The notes under the pieces: generated by a model
Database searches by the model: none
The model's input: the letters and a program-made list of their open reading frames with translations, nothing else
Told to the model about the DNA's origin: nothing
In this document: positions 17,409 through 26,308 of the stretch, one piece after another
Position numbering within the stretch: position 1 is the first letter of the stretch
Layout of the letters: every line of letters starts with the position of its first letter
Position numbers and translations under genes: made by a program
NCBI RefSeq assembly: GCF_030811835.1
Contig: NZ_JAUSRO010000009.1
Span: 124,001-188,000, forward strand
Direction of reading: 5' to 3'
Source: Variovorax ginsengisoli
Lineage (GTDB): Bacteria > Pseudomonadota > Gammaproteobacteria > Burkholderiales > Burkholderiaceae_C
Length of the DNA: 64,000 bases

Positions 17409-18611
17409 TCATAACGCGCCGCTGAGCTGGCGCGCCCAAGCGTTTCGGATCGACACTTCAATGTGCTGCACGAACATATCGTAAGCGTCCCGCGCGCGCT
17501 TGTACGTCTTGTCCTTGGCATCGCCCGCTTCGCTGTCGTACACGGTTCCGAAGCCAGACGATTTCTGAGATGCGATGGAAGTCCGTGGAATCTCCAGTGG
17601 AAGGACTTTTTCTTTGTAAGTGGCGGAAATCCACTCACGGACCGCATCCGCCGTCGTCGACGCGCCACGGCCTGCCTTGGGTGGCACTCTGGACAACAGG
17701 ACATTGATAAAGTCGAAGCTCTTGGTTTGTCCTCGTGCCTCGAGCATGGATTCCGTGAGATCGGAGAAGAGGGACCAGAACTGCGTAGACGACGCAAAGT
17801 CGAGCGTCTCGGGCGGCAATGGCATGATGATCCCGTTCGCCGCCATCAGCGCGTTGATCGTCAGATAGGAAAGGGCAGGGGGGCTGTCGATGATGATGAC
17901 GTCGTAATCAGCACGGACATCGTCAATGCCCAGATCGAGCACTTTGTAGAACTCGAATCCCGAAAGACCTTCCTTGCCTTGCCGCGACGGCAACATGAAC
18001 TCTGCATCGAACAACGACGAGGCAGCCGGCACCAGGTCCAGTCCATCCCAATAGGTGGGTCGGATCAAAGGACGAACGGTGGTGGACGATCCGTCGGCCA
18101 GCGACATGATCGTGTCCTGTGGACCGATCTCCACGTCCGGAAGAATCCCGAACAGCGTGGTCAGCGAGGCTTGCGGATCGGTATCGATCACCAGGACCTT
18201 GTGCCCCATCAGGCTCAATCCTTGGGCGAGCGTCATCGCCGTGGTTGTCTTTGTGGTGCCACCCTTAAAGTTGGCGATCGAGATGGTGATGGCCTCCGCG
18301 CCTTCCGGCCGGAGCACATCCTTCCTGTATTCCCGAACCCATTGCCGAGCCTCTGCGAGTTCAAAAATCCGCTTGCGCCCATTGGACACCAGCGTTCCTG
18401 AAGGCATATCCTTGCGGCTTGCCACCTTGTGCGCGAACGATCCACGTGAGGATGCTTCGCACAAGGTTGCCACTTGATCGGCACTGAATGTCGGGGGGGC
18501 CTTTCGGATCATCGGGGCCAGCATCGCAGCTCGGATGCTCGACAACATTGCCGCAGCCTCTTCTGCTTGCTGGTGAACGCCAGCCAATGTGATCTGCGGT
18601 CGTATTTCCAT
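17409..18611 (-). CDS. parA: ParA-family partition ATPase
   Basis: A Walker-type ATPase of 400 residues with the deviant Walker A motif (KGGTTKT, Lys116 and Lys121), the A' motif VLVIDTDPQA and Walker B VIIIDSPPAL. The N-terminal domain of about 100 residues contains a MerR-like helix-turn-helix (TFSADQVATLCEASSRG...NGRKRIFELAEAR), as in plasmid type Ia ParA proteins that repress their own operon. ATG 18611 was chosen; the frame stays open to 18695. It is transcribed away from rep, with the origin repeats between. Confidence 0.93.
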   Translation of the reverse strand: MEIRPQITLAGVHQQAEEAAAMLSSIRAAMLAPMIRKAPPTFSADQVATLCEASSRGSFAHKVASRKDMPSGTLVSNGRKRIFELAEARQWVREYRKDVLRPEGAEAITISIANFKGGTTKTTTAMTLAQGLSLMGHKVLVIDTDPQASLTTLFGILPDVEIGPQDTIMSLADGSSTTVRPLIRPTYWDGLDLVPAASSLFDAEFMLPSRQGKEGLSGFEFYKVLDLGIDDVRADYDVIIIDSPPALSYLTINALMAANGIIMPLPPETLDFASSTQFWSLFSDLTESMLEARGQTKSFDFINVLLSRVPPKAGRGASTTADAVREWISATYKEKVLPLEIPRTSIASQKSSGFGTVYDSEAGDAKDKTYKRARDAYDMFVQHIEVSIRNAWARQLSGAL

Positions 18612-18720
18612 CGTTGGTTGCTCTAGTGATTGATAGCTTGATTGTGCGTCTTGGACGTGTTTTGCGCAAACCGTCAAACTTTCGTCCACAGCCAACTGTA
18701 TCTCTCCTGAAAAAGCTCCA

Positions 18721-18810
18721 TAACCCTTCCCTACGGGTATTTATAAAGTCAAACACCTTGAATACCTTTAAGACTTTAGGTGGATTTTCTTGTTATAAAT
18801 CAATAGGTTA
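18721..18810. other. AT-rich putative DNA unwinding element
   Basis: About 90 bp far richer in A/T than the surrounding DNA, with runs such as TTTATAAAG and GTTATAAATCAATAGG. It lies between the first reverse iteron and the forward iteron cluster. Position and composition fit an origin melting region. Confidence 0.5.
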
Positions 18811-18978
18811 TCCTCGATTTTGGAGAACAATCAGTGACTTATGGAGCCTTTGCAGGTGCATCCCGAGTGGATACAGGACCCTGTGGAGCCTCGACAGTCG
18901 CATCGGTGAGTGGACACAGTACGGACCCCTCACTGGCCATCGATGCCCGTTTTGGGTTGTTTTCTCACCGTTTGCCTC

Positions 18979-19011
18979 ACTGCAGAAGCTCCTTTTCGGA
19001 GCTTTTTCAGT
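18979..19011. repeat. Inverted pair of iterons
   Basis: A reverse copy (18979-18993) and a forward copy (18997-19011) face each other across three bases, giving a stem AAGCTCC...GGAGCTT. Opposed iterons next to rep are often used for initiator autorepression by Rep dimers. That role is inferred. Confidence 0.6.
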
Positions 19012-19145
19012 AACTGCCGCTGCCGAATCCACGTCCAAGACGTCGTATCGGTGGAGCTTTTACAGTGAATGTGCAGGATGCGGACACGTTTTCTACACGT
19101 GAATCCTGGTTTCACATGTGCCTCGTCACGGGTTAAAGTCGCTTC

Positions 19146-20489
19146 ATGCCGTCCGCGCCACCCCTTGACATCACCCGCCCCGCCAAACCGGGTCAGTTGC
19201 GCAAGCCTGTTTTTGCGCTTGCGCTCGTTCCCCAGAACAGCAAGATCACGGCGCTGGGTCGCCGGACATGGAACGTGCTGCTGCACCTGGCGCAGGACCA
19301 GGGCCTGGAGCGCGAAACGTTCAGCGCCGCGTTGACCGACATCGTCAAGGGCCTCGACTACAACAGCGGGGACATGAAGATCATCAAGTCACACCTGCGA
19401 TCGATGCTCACCACGCTCGTCGAATGGCAATCACCGACGGCAGGCGAGTGGCAGGATTGGGACGCTTGCGGCATGCTTTCCCATGCAGCGTTGCGCAAGC
19501 AAAGAGGCCAGATCTTTGTTGAATGGTCGTATGCAGTGAACATGCGAAACGAGCTCCTGGATCCGGAAATCTTCGCCAAGCTGTCCTTGGATGTGATCTC
19601 ACAGTTAGGTTCACATCCCTCGATTGCACTCTACGAGATCTGTTCGCGCTACCTGGGGGTCGGGCAGACGGCGCGCAAAGCCTGGGGCTGGTGGCGTCCC
19701 GTGCTGCTCGGACGGCCCGACGATGAACGCCTTCAAAAGCTCGAGTACCGCATCTTCAAGCGCGATACCCTTCGGCCCGCTATCGCAGAGATCAACGCAC
19801 TGGCTGACATCGAAGTCGAAATGCTGGAGTTCAAGTCGGGAAGGTTCGTCGCCGACCTGCAATTCACCGTTCGCAAGAAACCGCAACGGATTCTTGCGCT
19901 CCAGCAGCGCAGTGCGGCGGAGCCCGTGGATGTGGGTGTGCTCGCCACCGCGGAGCGCCTGGGCATCGATCATGCGCGCGTCGAGCGGCTGATCGACGAG
20001 TACGGCGATACCGCGGTCGCCACCGGACTGGAGGCCGTGGAAAAGCGTGCCGCCAGTGCGTTTCCCGAGCCGCTGCGTGATCCACTGCGCTATCTCAAGA
20101 GCGTGCTGCCCGGTCATGTCGCCGCCCAGGCCGAAGCGCAGCAAAAAGCCGATGCCATCAAGGCCCAGGAGACCGCGCCGGCGCTGCCGAGCGACAAGCT
20201 CGCCCAATGGAGCACCCGGTGGCTGGCCGAGCGCATCGAAGCCATCGTCAAGGAAATCGCCGCGCTGCCGGCATCACGCCAGGCCGAGCTCAGCCGCAGC
20301 CTGCAGGATCATCTGACCGAGCGCCGGGTCCATCCCGCGGTCATTCAACGCCTGGCTGGAAAAGGCTGGACGCATCCGATGGTGCGCCACGAAATGGTGA
20401 GCTTCTACGCCGCAGGGGCGTACGGTCCGGATTGGGACAAGCCCTCTGACAAGCAACTCCTCGCGATCGCGTCCGGCGCGCACGACTGA
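19146..20489 (+). CDS. Replication initiator protein (Rep) of a secondary replicon
   Basis: A 447-residue protein with a Rep_3-like N-terminal half: tandem winged-helix features such as ITALGRRTWNVLLHLAQDQG, then SLDVISQLGSHPSIALYEICSRYLG and YRIFKRDTLRPAIAEINAL, the typical WH2 DNA-binding strand/helix of iteron-binding initiators. The C-terminal extension (residues 250-447) is Ala-rich and helical, as in initiators from Burkholderiales chromids. It reads away from the iteron array. It should bind the repeats, melt the origin and load helicase. The start ATG has only a weak ribosome site. Confidence 0.85.
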   Translation: MPSAPPLDITRPAKPGQLRKPVFALALVPQNSKITALGRRTWNVLLHLAQDQGLERETFSAALTDIVKGLDYNSGDMKIIKSHLRSMLTTLVEWQSPTAGEWQDWDACGMLSHAALRKQRGQIFVEWSYAVNMRNELLDPEIFAKLSLDVISQLGSHPSIALYEICSRYLGVGQTARKAWGWWRPVLLGRPDDERLQKLEYRIFKRDTLRPAIAEINALADIEVEMLEFKSGRFVADLQFTVRKKPQRILALQQRSAAEPVDVGVLATAERLGIDHARVERLIDEYGDTAVATGLEAVEKRAASAFPEPLRDPLRYLKSVLPGHVAAQAEAQQKADAIKAQETAPALPSDKLAQWSTRWLAERIEAIVKEIAALPASRQAELSRSLQDHLTERRVHPAVIQRLAGKGWTHPMVRHEMVSFYAAGAYGPDWDKPSDKQLLAIASGAHD

Positions 20490-20543
20490 GGCCGCGACCG
20501 GCGCTTGCCACCCTACATTTCAGGGGAACAATCCAGGTGCCAA

Positions 20544-21443
20544 TCAGGGTGGGGGCAGGCCCACGAGTTCAAGGAACCGCGCCAGGACGTGAGAGGGGTT
20601 GCCTGGCCGGTAAGCAACGGCAATGCCGCTGGACAGTCCGTCGGCCCTGTTCTCCAGAGGGCGGAAAGCCACGCCCCGCCGCTTGACATGTTGCAGCGAT
20701 GACGGGATCAACGCGATGCCCCGTCCTTCGGAAATGAGGCCGAGCAGGATGTGATGGTCGTTGGGTTCGGGAATCGTGCGGGGCTTGAAGTCGATGCGCT
20801 CGAAGAACGCCTGGCAGTGGTCGTAGAAGCCCGGGTTGAGCCGGCGCTCGAACCGGAACAGCGTCGCGTCGCGCAGGTCGTCGAATCCAATCCGGCGCTT
20901 GCGCGCCAGAGGGTGCACAGAGGGCAGGGCGGCCATCAAGGGCTGCTGCAGCAGTGGTTGCACTTCGAGCCCTGGCGCCTGGGTGTGCAAACCGATGAAT
21001 GCAACCTCCATCGCGCCGTTCTTGACGTCGCGCACGAGGTTGATCGAATGCTTGCCCTTGGTCGATATCCGCGCGCCCGGAAAATGCGCCTGCAGACGAT
21101 CCAGCACGTCGGGGATGGCGCTTCGATCGAACACCGTCGTGTAGCCAACGACGAACCTGTCGGCCTGCACATCGCTCGCCGCCTTCGCGGTCGCCACGGC
21201 TTTCGCGGCCTGCGCCAGGGTGCGCCGGACTTCCGGCACGAAGGCCATCCCCGCCTTGGTCAGCGCCATGCCGGCTTGGGTGCGCACGAACAGTGCGACG
21301 CCCATCTGATCCTCCAACTGCTGGATTTGCCTGCTCAACGGTGGCTGGGAGATGTGCAGACGCGCCGCGGCCCGCCCCACGTTGAGCTCTTCGCTCACTG
21401 CCAGGAAGTAGCGAAACTGCCGCAGGTCGATCGCGTTGTTCAT
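20544..21443 (-). CDS. LysR-family transcriptional regulator
   Basis: A 299-residue regulator. The N-terminal winged helix is standard ([38 protein letters not shown]), and the effector domain from about residue 90 is of the BenM/CatM-like type for aromatic or muconate-like inducers. It is divergent from a carboxymuconolactone-decarboxylase-type gene 63 bp away. That gene is the likely target. Confidence 0.92.
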   Translation of the reverse strand: MNNAIDLRQFRYFLAVSEELNVGRAAARLHISQPPLSRQIQQLEDQMGVALFVRTQAGMALTKAGMAFVPEVRRTLAQAAKAVATAKAASDVQADRFVVGYTTVFDRSAIPDVLDRLQAHFPGARISTKGKHSINLVRDVKNGAMEVAFIGLHTQAPGLEVQPLLQQPLMAALPSVHPLARKRRIGFDDLRDATLFRFERRLNPGFYDHCQAFFERIDFKPRTIPEPNDHHILLGLISEGRGIALIPSSLQHVKRRGVAFRPLENRADGLSSGIAVAYRPGNPSHVLARFLELVGLPPP

Positions 21444-21506
21444 GCCAAAAAGGTATCACGAAAACGGTATTGGATGGATCAGGATGCTCGCCCTAGAGTC
21501 GCGGCC

Positions 21507-21911
21507 ATGAACACTCATGAAAGCAAATCGATGAATGATGAACGGTATGTGCGCGGCTGGGCCAAGCTCAAGGAGGTCGATGGCCAGGCAGGCCAGAACG
21601 TGATCGATGGCCTGAAAGACATCGCGCCCGACTTTGCGCGCCTGCTCATCGAATTTCCTTTCGGCGACATCTATTCGAGGCCGGGGCTCGACCTCCGGAC
21701 GCGGGAACTCGCCGTGGTGGCTGCGCTCACTGCCATGGGAAATGCCGCGCCTCAGCTGAGGGTTCACATTCACGGCGCGCGCAACGTGGGCTGCACGCAG
21801 CAGGAGATCGTGGAGGTCATCATGCAGATGGCGGTCTACGCCGGCTTTCCCGCTGCACTCAACGGCCTCTTCGCCGCCAAGGAAATGTTCGCGCTCGAAG
21901 GACCGCAATGA
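21507..21911 (+). CDS. Carboxymuconolactone decarboxylase-family protein
   Basis: A 134-residue all-helical AhpD-like protein. The fold signature is present ([47 protein letters not shown]). The active-site region has one cysteine (GCT) and the His of HIHGA. The sequence fits PcaC-like 4-carboxymuconolactone decarboxylases better than CxxC peroxidase-type AhpD. A second ATG at 21531 could be the start. No other protocatechuate genes lie nearby, so the substrate is open. Confidence 0.85.
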   Translation: MNTHESKSMNDERYVRGWAKLKEVDGQAGQNVIDGLKDIAPDFARLLIEFPFGDIYSRPGLDLRTRELAVVAALTAMGNAAPQLRVHIHGARNVGCTQQEIVEVIMQMAVYAGFPAALNGLFAAKEMFALEGPQ

Positions 21912-22011
21912 TGCAGCGCGGCCTGCGGCACGCATCATCACCGTTTTCAGCCACCACTTAGGGATCCACGAGCGGCAGTTGATCGGTAGAAAACGGCAAG
22001 CGCCTGGAAGA

Positions 22012-23361
22012 TCAGTCCGCGAGCCGGTGTGCCGCCTGTTGAAGCCCGCTGAAGATGGCCTGCGCCAGCGCGGGCGGAAACGCCGGCGGCAGTTGTGCGC
22101 GCACATCCCGGATCACCTGGGGTGTCCGCTCGACCAGCTCGTCGATCACGAAGCGCGCGTCTCTCCCGGCACGGGTGGTCACGCCGTGGCGCTCGCCCAC
22201 CGTCACCCAGTGCCTGCGCAAGATCTCCCGCATCTTCCAGTGCGCACTCTTCGAGCGCACGGCCATGGCCATCCGCGCCTTGAAGGGCGAGAGCTTTCCC
22301 GGTCCCTCGCCCAGGATCGGGTAGGCGGAGAGCACGTCGTAGAGCGGGGTGAGTCGATAGCGGCCGCCGGGATGGAGGAACAGGCTGAAATTCTTGGCAT
22401 GCCCGTCCGTCGCGCAAAGCAGCCAGAAGACGAGCTGGGCCTCGAAGAAGGTGCGGCGGTCGTTGCTGCGGTCGATCGAGCCCTCCAGCACCTCCATGAT
22501 GCTGTCGATGCCGGGGCCGCCATCGACCTCGTATTTGGCGTGCGGTGAGACAGCCCTGGCCTGGCACATGTCCTCCTGCGGGAGCCGGACGAGCCGTGCG
22601 TCGCCCGCGGGGCTCTGCCACCAGCGGCGGTCAAAGCGTTCCACGGCCAGCACCTTGAGGTCCTCGAACTGCAGCGGTTCGCAGGGCGCGACCGGCAGTC
22701 CGTAGGCCTTCAGGATCAGTGCGCACAGCCACTCGTTGTCCACCGATTCGCGCATGTCGTACTGCATGCCGCCGATCAAACCCAATGGAAGCTTGAAGAT
22801 GTGCGTGGTCGGCGTGTCCCCGTGCGGCAGGCACCACCGGTCGTTCAAGCGTAGCAGCGCGGTTTTCTCCTGGGCACCGGCAATCGAGATGCGAAAGCTC
22901 GCATCGTCATCGGCCTGGCTCTGGACCACGGGGGAGACCGCATTGCGCAGCACCTGCGCGACCTCGTGTGCGTCCAGGGGCGTCGCCTGGACGGGGTGCG
23001 ATGCCGCTGGCACATCGCCTTCAGGCAGCAGCTGGAGTGCACCGACGCAGTCGCGCCCGATCTCTGCGAGGAGGGGAAAGGCATCGGTCGACGTGGTCTG
23101 GTAACGCCGTGCGATCCGCGCGCGGATGTCGTCGCTGTCGGGCAGCAGGTTCTCGAAATACCTCCGGACTGTTTCGCCACGGTGCGGTGCGCCGCCCGGC
23201 ATGAAGGGCAGCGACAGCGACAGGGGGCGGCCGTGCGCGGCGGCCATCCAGCCGGGGTCGTAGGTCAGCAGGTCGCCAGACTGCGGATGGAGGTGCCAGG
23301 TCCCCACGCGCTCTCCGTTCATCCAGAGGGCGAGTGCCTGGGTGTGGGAACGTCGTCCCAT
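22012..23361 (-). CDS. hipA: HipA-family serine/threonine kinase toxin
   Basis: A 449-residue HipA-like kinase with the N-terminal couple-HipA domain (residues 8-105) followed by the kinase core. Visible motifs include the ATP-loop region (ISIAGAQEKTALL), HIFKLP, the catalytic DGHAKNFS and the metal-binding LTPLYDVLSA. HipA toxins phosphorylate aminoacyl-tRNA synthetases and induce persistence; the target here is unknown. It begins three bases after the hipB stop, forming a toxin-antitoxin operon. Confidence 0.92.
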   Translation of the reverse strand: MGRRSHTQALALWMNGERVGTWHLHPQSGDLLTYDPGWMAAAHGRPLSLSLPFMPGGAPHRGETVRRYFENLLPDSDDIRARIARRYQTTSTDAFPLLAEIGRDCVGALQLLPEGDVPAASHPVQATPLDAHEVAQVLRNAVSPVVQSQADDDASFRISIAGAQEKTALLRLNDRWCLPHGDTPTTHIFKLPLGLIGGMQYDMRESVDNEWLCALILKAYGLPVAPCEPLQFEDLKVLAVERFDRRWWQSPAGDARLVRLPQEDMCQARAVSPHAKYEVDGGPGIDSIMEVLEGSIDRSNDRRTFFEAQLVFWLLCATDGHAKNFSLFLHPGGRYRLTPLYDVLSAYPILGEGPGKLSPFKARMAMAVRSKSAHWKMREILRRHWVTVGERHGVTTRAGRDARFVIDELVERTPQVIRDVRAQLPPAFPPALAQAIFSGLQQAAHRLAD

Positions 23362-23364
23362 GGC

Positions 23365-23649
23365 CTACCAGGCGGGTCCGGCGGGTTGGCCGGGCAGGTC
23401 GGCGCTTGCCGACGGTTCGATACCGAGCGGGTCGACCTTGCGCAGCACCAGCTCGACCCCCAGGATGCCCAGCAGTTTCATGAGTCGTTCGGCGCTCACC
23501 TTCTCGGCATTGCGCTCGAGCGCGGACATCGTCTGTTGGGTCACGCCCAGGCGCAGGGCCGCTTCGGCCTGGGTCAGGCCCTCTTGCTTGCGGAACGCGT
23601 GAAGCAGTGCGGGCAGCTGCGCCGACGTGCGCACAATGAAATCGCTCAT
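23365..23649 (-). CDS. hipB: HipB-family antitoxin, Xre-type repressor
   Basis: A 94-residue protein with a Cro/CI helix-turn-helix (LTQAEAALRLGVTQQTMSALERN) and a Pro-rich tail (residues 75-94). Antitoxin and autorepressor of the hipBA operon. The probable operator is at 23699-23722. Confidence 0.92.
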   Translation of the reverse strand: MSDFIVRTSAQLPALLHAFRKQEGLTQAEAALRLGVTQQTMSALERNAEKVSAERLMKLLGILGVELVLRKVDPLGIEPSASADLPGQPAGPAW

Positions 23650-23698
23650 GGTTGTCGACCCTGTCCGTGAGTTTCACGCATCATAAGCTGTTAATTGA

Positions 23699-23722
23699 TT
23701 TTACAACTCAAGATTTGTAAAA
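23699..23722. promoter_or_regulatory. hipBA operator (inverted repeat)
   Basis: Arms TTTTACAA and TTGTAAAA, perfect over eight bases with an eight-base spacer, about 50 bp upstream of hipB in an AT-rich patch. It fits binding of a HipB dimer. Confidence 0.6.
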
Positions 23723-23744
23723 CTGAAATACAACCACCCTCGAT

Positions 23745-24386
23745 TCAGCCGCCTTGCAAACGCTCCGCATGGCGCGCCAGTTCAACGGCATCGGCGACCT
23801 GCTGCAGCGACCATCCGCCGGCAAGTTCGACTTCGCCAGTGAGCACGCTCTCCAGCGCTTCCTGCCCGTGGCGGCCGGCCAGCCAGGCGAAGGCCGACGT
23901 GATTGATCCGCCGCCGAACTTGGCACGCAGGGCCTTCGATGCCGCCCGGCCGACTTCGGCGAAGGCTGCCTGGTCCGCCGCCGCAGACGCCGCGCGCACG
24001 ACCAGGCAGAACGCCTCGAGCTTGTCGGCCTCGGTGCGCAGCCGGCGCGCCCGGGCTTCACTCTGGGGGGCAGGGGCGTGCAGTGCGGGCTCGAACGCGT
24101 CGCTGAAGGCTTGGAAGTCTCGTCCTTCGATCCAGTCGTCGTCCCCACGGGTGACGACGAGGACGGTCTGTCCGCGAGCCTGGGTGGCGCGCGCGGCCGC
24201 CGCCTGGGCTGCAGGGGCCTGCGCGCAAGGCCAGACCAGCAAGGGCGACTGCGCCGTGCCGTGCACGGCCCATCGGCCGACGGTGTTCAGCATGCGTACG
24301 TCGCGGCCCGGCAGCGCACCGGCAGGCGCTGGCGCCAGAGCGGTCGACGTCACGGTGGGGAGGCAGAGCAGGAGATGGGCCATCAT
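23745..24386 (-). CDS. Hypothetical protein downstream of nucleoside permease
   Basis: A 213-residue protein (or 212 from a second ATG) that begins one base after the permease stop, so it is probably co-transcribed. No family is recognised. It is Ala-rich and mostly helical, with a Thr/Val/Pro-rich start, a central GDDDWIEGRDFQAFSDAFEP segment and no clear membrane span or signal. It ends close to the hipB operator on the other side. Confidence 0.6.
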   Translation of the reverse strand: MMAHLLLCLPTVTSTALAPAPAGALPGRDVRMLNTVGRWAVHGTAQSPLLVWPCAQAPAAQAAAARATQARGQTVLVVTRGDDDWIEGRDFQAFSDAFEPALHAPAPQSEARARRLRTEADKLEAFCLVVRAASAAADQAAFAEVGRAASKALRAKFGGGSITSAFAWLAGRHGQEALESVLTGEVELAGGWSLQQVADAVELARHAERLQGG

Positions 24387-24387
24387 G

Positions 24388-25419
24388 TCAACGCGCCGGA
24401 ACGCCGTCGCGCCACTGCGGCCAGTTCAACACGATGTGGTCGACCACACGGCTGCCAACCAGTGCGACGTTCTCCACGGTCTCGCTAAAGCCGCCTGCGG
24501 TTTCGCCCGGTGCGGGGTCCAGGTGGGCCAGCGTGCTCTCCCCGGGGTGGCCCTGATCGAAATTGACCGCGCCGCGCAGGCTCATCACCCGGTCGGTGCC
24601 GTGGGTGCGCTTGATCACCAGCGTGATGGCAGCGGCCTCCATTTCGGTGATGACGTAATCGTCCGCACCGTAGAGCTTGGCGATGTACTGGGCCTGCCGC
24701 GACATGCCCGGGCCGTGGAAGAAGGTGTCGCCGGTCATGTGCGTGCCGGTGCCGACGAAGGGCGCACGCCGGGCGGCCTCGTCCGGATAGCGCAGGCGGT
24801 AGGTCCGGGCCGCCTGGGAATCCTTCAGCGGCGTGTCGGCCGAGAGCTTCATCGCCCACCCGACCAGCGCAGGGTTGAGCTGGAAGCGGCGGTAGTCCTC
24901 GTAGCCTTTGCGGGGCATGAATGTCGGCTCACCCGCTTTGTTCTCCTCCGGTGCCCAGCGGTGTCCCAGGTCGTAGTCGACCAGCCAGGTGCCCCAGCTC
25001 ACCTCGCCGATGGTCCCGCGTTGGGGCGGCGTGCCGGCCACGCCGGAGATGACGTAATAGGCCTGGGAGAAATCGAACCTTGAATTCAGCAGGATCGCCT
25101 GCATCGACGAGGAGGAGTTCACCTTACCCATGCCCAGGACGGCGCCACACACGCCGTCTGCGTTGCAGTACACCGGCTGCAAGGCGCCCGGCACGGTGAT
25201 GGGGGCTGCCCCCTTCCAGTAGCGCTCGTACCAGTGCTGGAATTCGCCAGCGCGGTCGCCGGTGTTCTGGCCGATCTCGAACATTGCCGCCACGAAGACC
25301 TTGACCTGGATGGGGGGCGGTGGCGAGGGCGCCACCGTTGTGCAGCCGCTGAGCGCGACGATGCCAGAGAGCAGGCCGGCTGCGAACGCGAGCCGGCGGC
25401 GTGGAGAGAAGTGTGTCAT
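24388..25419 (-). CDS. Purine nucleoside permease (NUP family)
   Basis: A 343-residue protein with a lipoprotein-type signal (RRRLAFAAGLLSGIVALSGC) followed by a Pro-rich linker. The body matches the NUP family: VKVFVAAMFEIGQNTGDRAGEFQHW, GMGKVNSSSSMQAILLNSRFD, ITEMEAAAI. Members are called nucleoside permeases but have a phosphorylase-like fold, so nucleoside binding or processing at the cell surface is the safer statement. The stop is adjacent to the hypothetical gene. Confidence 0.85.
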   Translation of the reverse strand: MTHFSPRRRLAFAAGLLSGIVALSGCTTVAPSPPPPIQVKVFVAAMFEIGQNTGDRAGEFQHWYERYWKGAAPITVPGALQPVYCNADGVCGAVLGMGKVNSSSSMQAILLNSRFDFSQAYYVISGVAGTPPQRGTIGEVSWGTWLVDYDLGHRWAPEENKAGEPTFMPRKGYEDYRRFQLNPALVGWAMKLSADTPLKDSQAARTYRLRYPDEAARRAPFVGTGTHMTGDTFFHGPGMSRQAQYIAKLYGADDYVITEMEAAAITLVIKRTHGTDRVMSLRGAVNFDQGHPGESTLAHLDPAPGETAGGFSETVENVALVGSRVVDHIVLNWPQWRDGVPAR

Positions 25420-25456
25420 GAAGCTCGGGAGGAAGGATCGAACAAGGTGCGGGCGC

Positions 25457-25483
25457 CACGAAGGTCACGAAGGCCACAAAGGT
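25457..25483 (+). repeat. Three tandem 9-bp repeats
   Basis: CACGAAGGT, CACGAAGGC and CACAAAGGT follow one another in the 124-bp gap between the nucleoside permease start and the tetR stop. It may be a remnant of a longer tandem array. No function is evident. Confidence 0.6.
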
Positions 25484-25543
25484 ATTGCGACCGTGCTCGC
25501 TGCCGGCCGACGACCGCCTTCATTTTCGTCGCCGAGGCAGCGT

Positions 25544-26218
25544 TCAACGCGAGCGCTTGACCGCAGGGGACAACCGATCAAGCTCGCTGGCCATCATCCG
25601 TGCGACGACGGGTGCCACCGCTGCAGGGTCGATGCTCTCGTCGAACAGCATCTCTACGGCCGAATAGAGCATTTCCACCACGATGCGTATGACCAGCCGC
25701 AACTCCGCGGGGCTGACATGGGGAAGCACCTGGATCAGCAAGGGCATCTGCGCCTGCGTGACCTCGGCATGGGACGCGATCCGGACCTGCTGCAAGGCAG
25801 GCACGGCGCGCATCGCTCGCATGATCCACACGCCTGCCGGCGTGTCGCGTGTGACTTGGTGCGTATCGAGCAGGAGCCCTTCCAACGCCCGTTCCAGGCA
25901 CGGTGCGCCTTTCAAGAAAACCTCCGGCTGTATCCAGCGTCCGACGCATTCGTTCTGGCGCACCATCAGCCGCTGCCCCAGTTCAGACAGCAACGCATAT
26001 TTGTTCGGGAAGTAGCGGTACAGCGCCGGTGGCGTCATCCCGGCACGCGTGCAAACCAGGTTGGTCGACAGTCGCTCGATGCCCACCTCGTCCAGCGTGA
26101 ACGCAGCTGCTTCGAGGATCCGCTCGAACGTGTCTGTGGCGCGCTGTTGCGCAGGCTGCACCTTGGTGGCGAGATCAGGCTGAACGCGACGAGTCCTGGG
26201 CAAAACGGCTTTTTTCAT
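25544..26218 (-). CDS. TetR-family transcriptional regulator
   Basis: A 224-residue regulator. The helix-turn-helix is clear (RLSTNLVCTRAGMTPPALYRYFPNKYALLSEL), and the ligand domain follows. ATG 26218 was chosen; ATG 26242 would add eight residues. It is divergent from an MFS transporter with a double operator between them. The same operator recurs in front of the operon at 30067, so this protein probably represses both units. Confidence 0.9.
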   Translation of the reverse strand: MKKAVLPRTRRVQPDLATKVQPAQQRATDTFERILEAAAFTLDEVGIERLSTNLVCTRAGMTPPALYRYFPNKYALLSELGQRLMVRQNECVGRWIQPEVFLKGAPCLERALEGLLLDTHQVTRDTPAGVWIMRAMRAVPALQQVRIASHAEVTQAQMPLLIQVLPHVSPAELRLVIRIVVEMLYSAVEMLFDESIDPAAVAPVVARMMASELDRLSPAVKRSR

Positions 26219-26262
26219 GGTTGTTCGGGATTCTCCCAGCATAAAAAAATATGGCAATTCAG

Positions 26263-26292
26263 TAGCTATAACTATACGATAGCAATAACTAG
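26263..26292. promoter_or_regulatory. Double TetR operator, copy 1
   Basis: Two direct repeats, TAGCTATAACTAT and TAGCAATAACTAG, start 17 bp apart. Each is a quasi-palindrome TAG[CT]-N4-ACTA. It is centred between tetR and the MFS gene, 17 bp before the MFS ATG. The near-identical pair at 30017-30046 supports function. Confidence 0.75.
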
Positions 26293-26308
26293 TTTTTAAG
26301 AACGCCAC

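Larger units (their letters stand above)
18706..19066 (+). other. Replication origin region with iterons
   Basis: Gene-free 534-bp interval between parA and rep. Seven copies of a 15-bp repeat with consensus TGGAGCYTTTNCAGT occur. Forward copies: 18821, 18842, 18884, 18997 and 19052. Reverse copies: 18706-18720 and 18979-18993. Spacings of 21 and 42 bp between the 18821, 18842 and 18884 copies keep them on one helix face. An AT-rich stretch at 18721-18810 next to them could be the unwinding element. DnaA-box-like sequences (TCGTCCACA at 18682) are weak. Together with the adjacent Rep gene this reads as an iteron-controlled origin. Confidence 0.8.

Noticed and set aside
18682..18816. DnaA boxes near the AT-rich block
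   Set aside because: TCGTCCACA and TTATCCTCG differ from TTATCCACA at two and three positions. They are mentioned with the origin but not called as sites.
18614..19102. A 162-codon plus-strand frame in the origin gap
   Set aside because: It runs through the iteron array, lacks a ribosome site and has none of the local codon bias.
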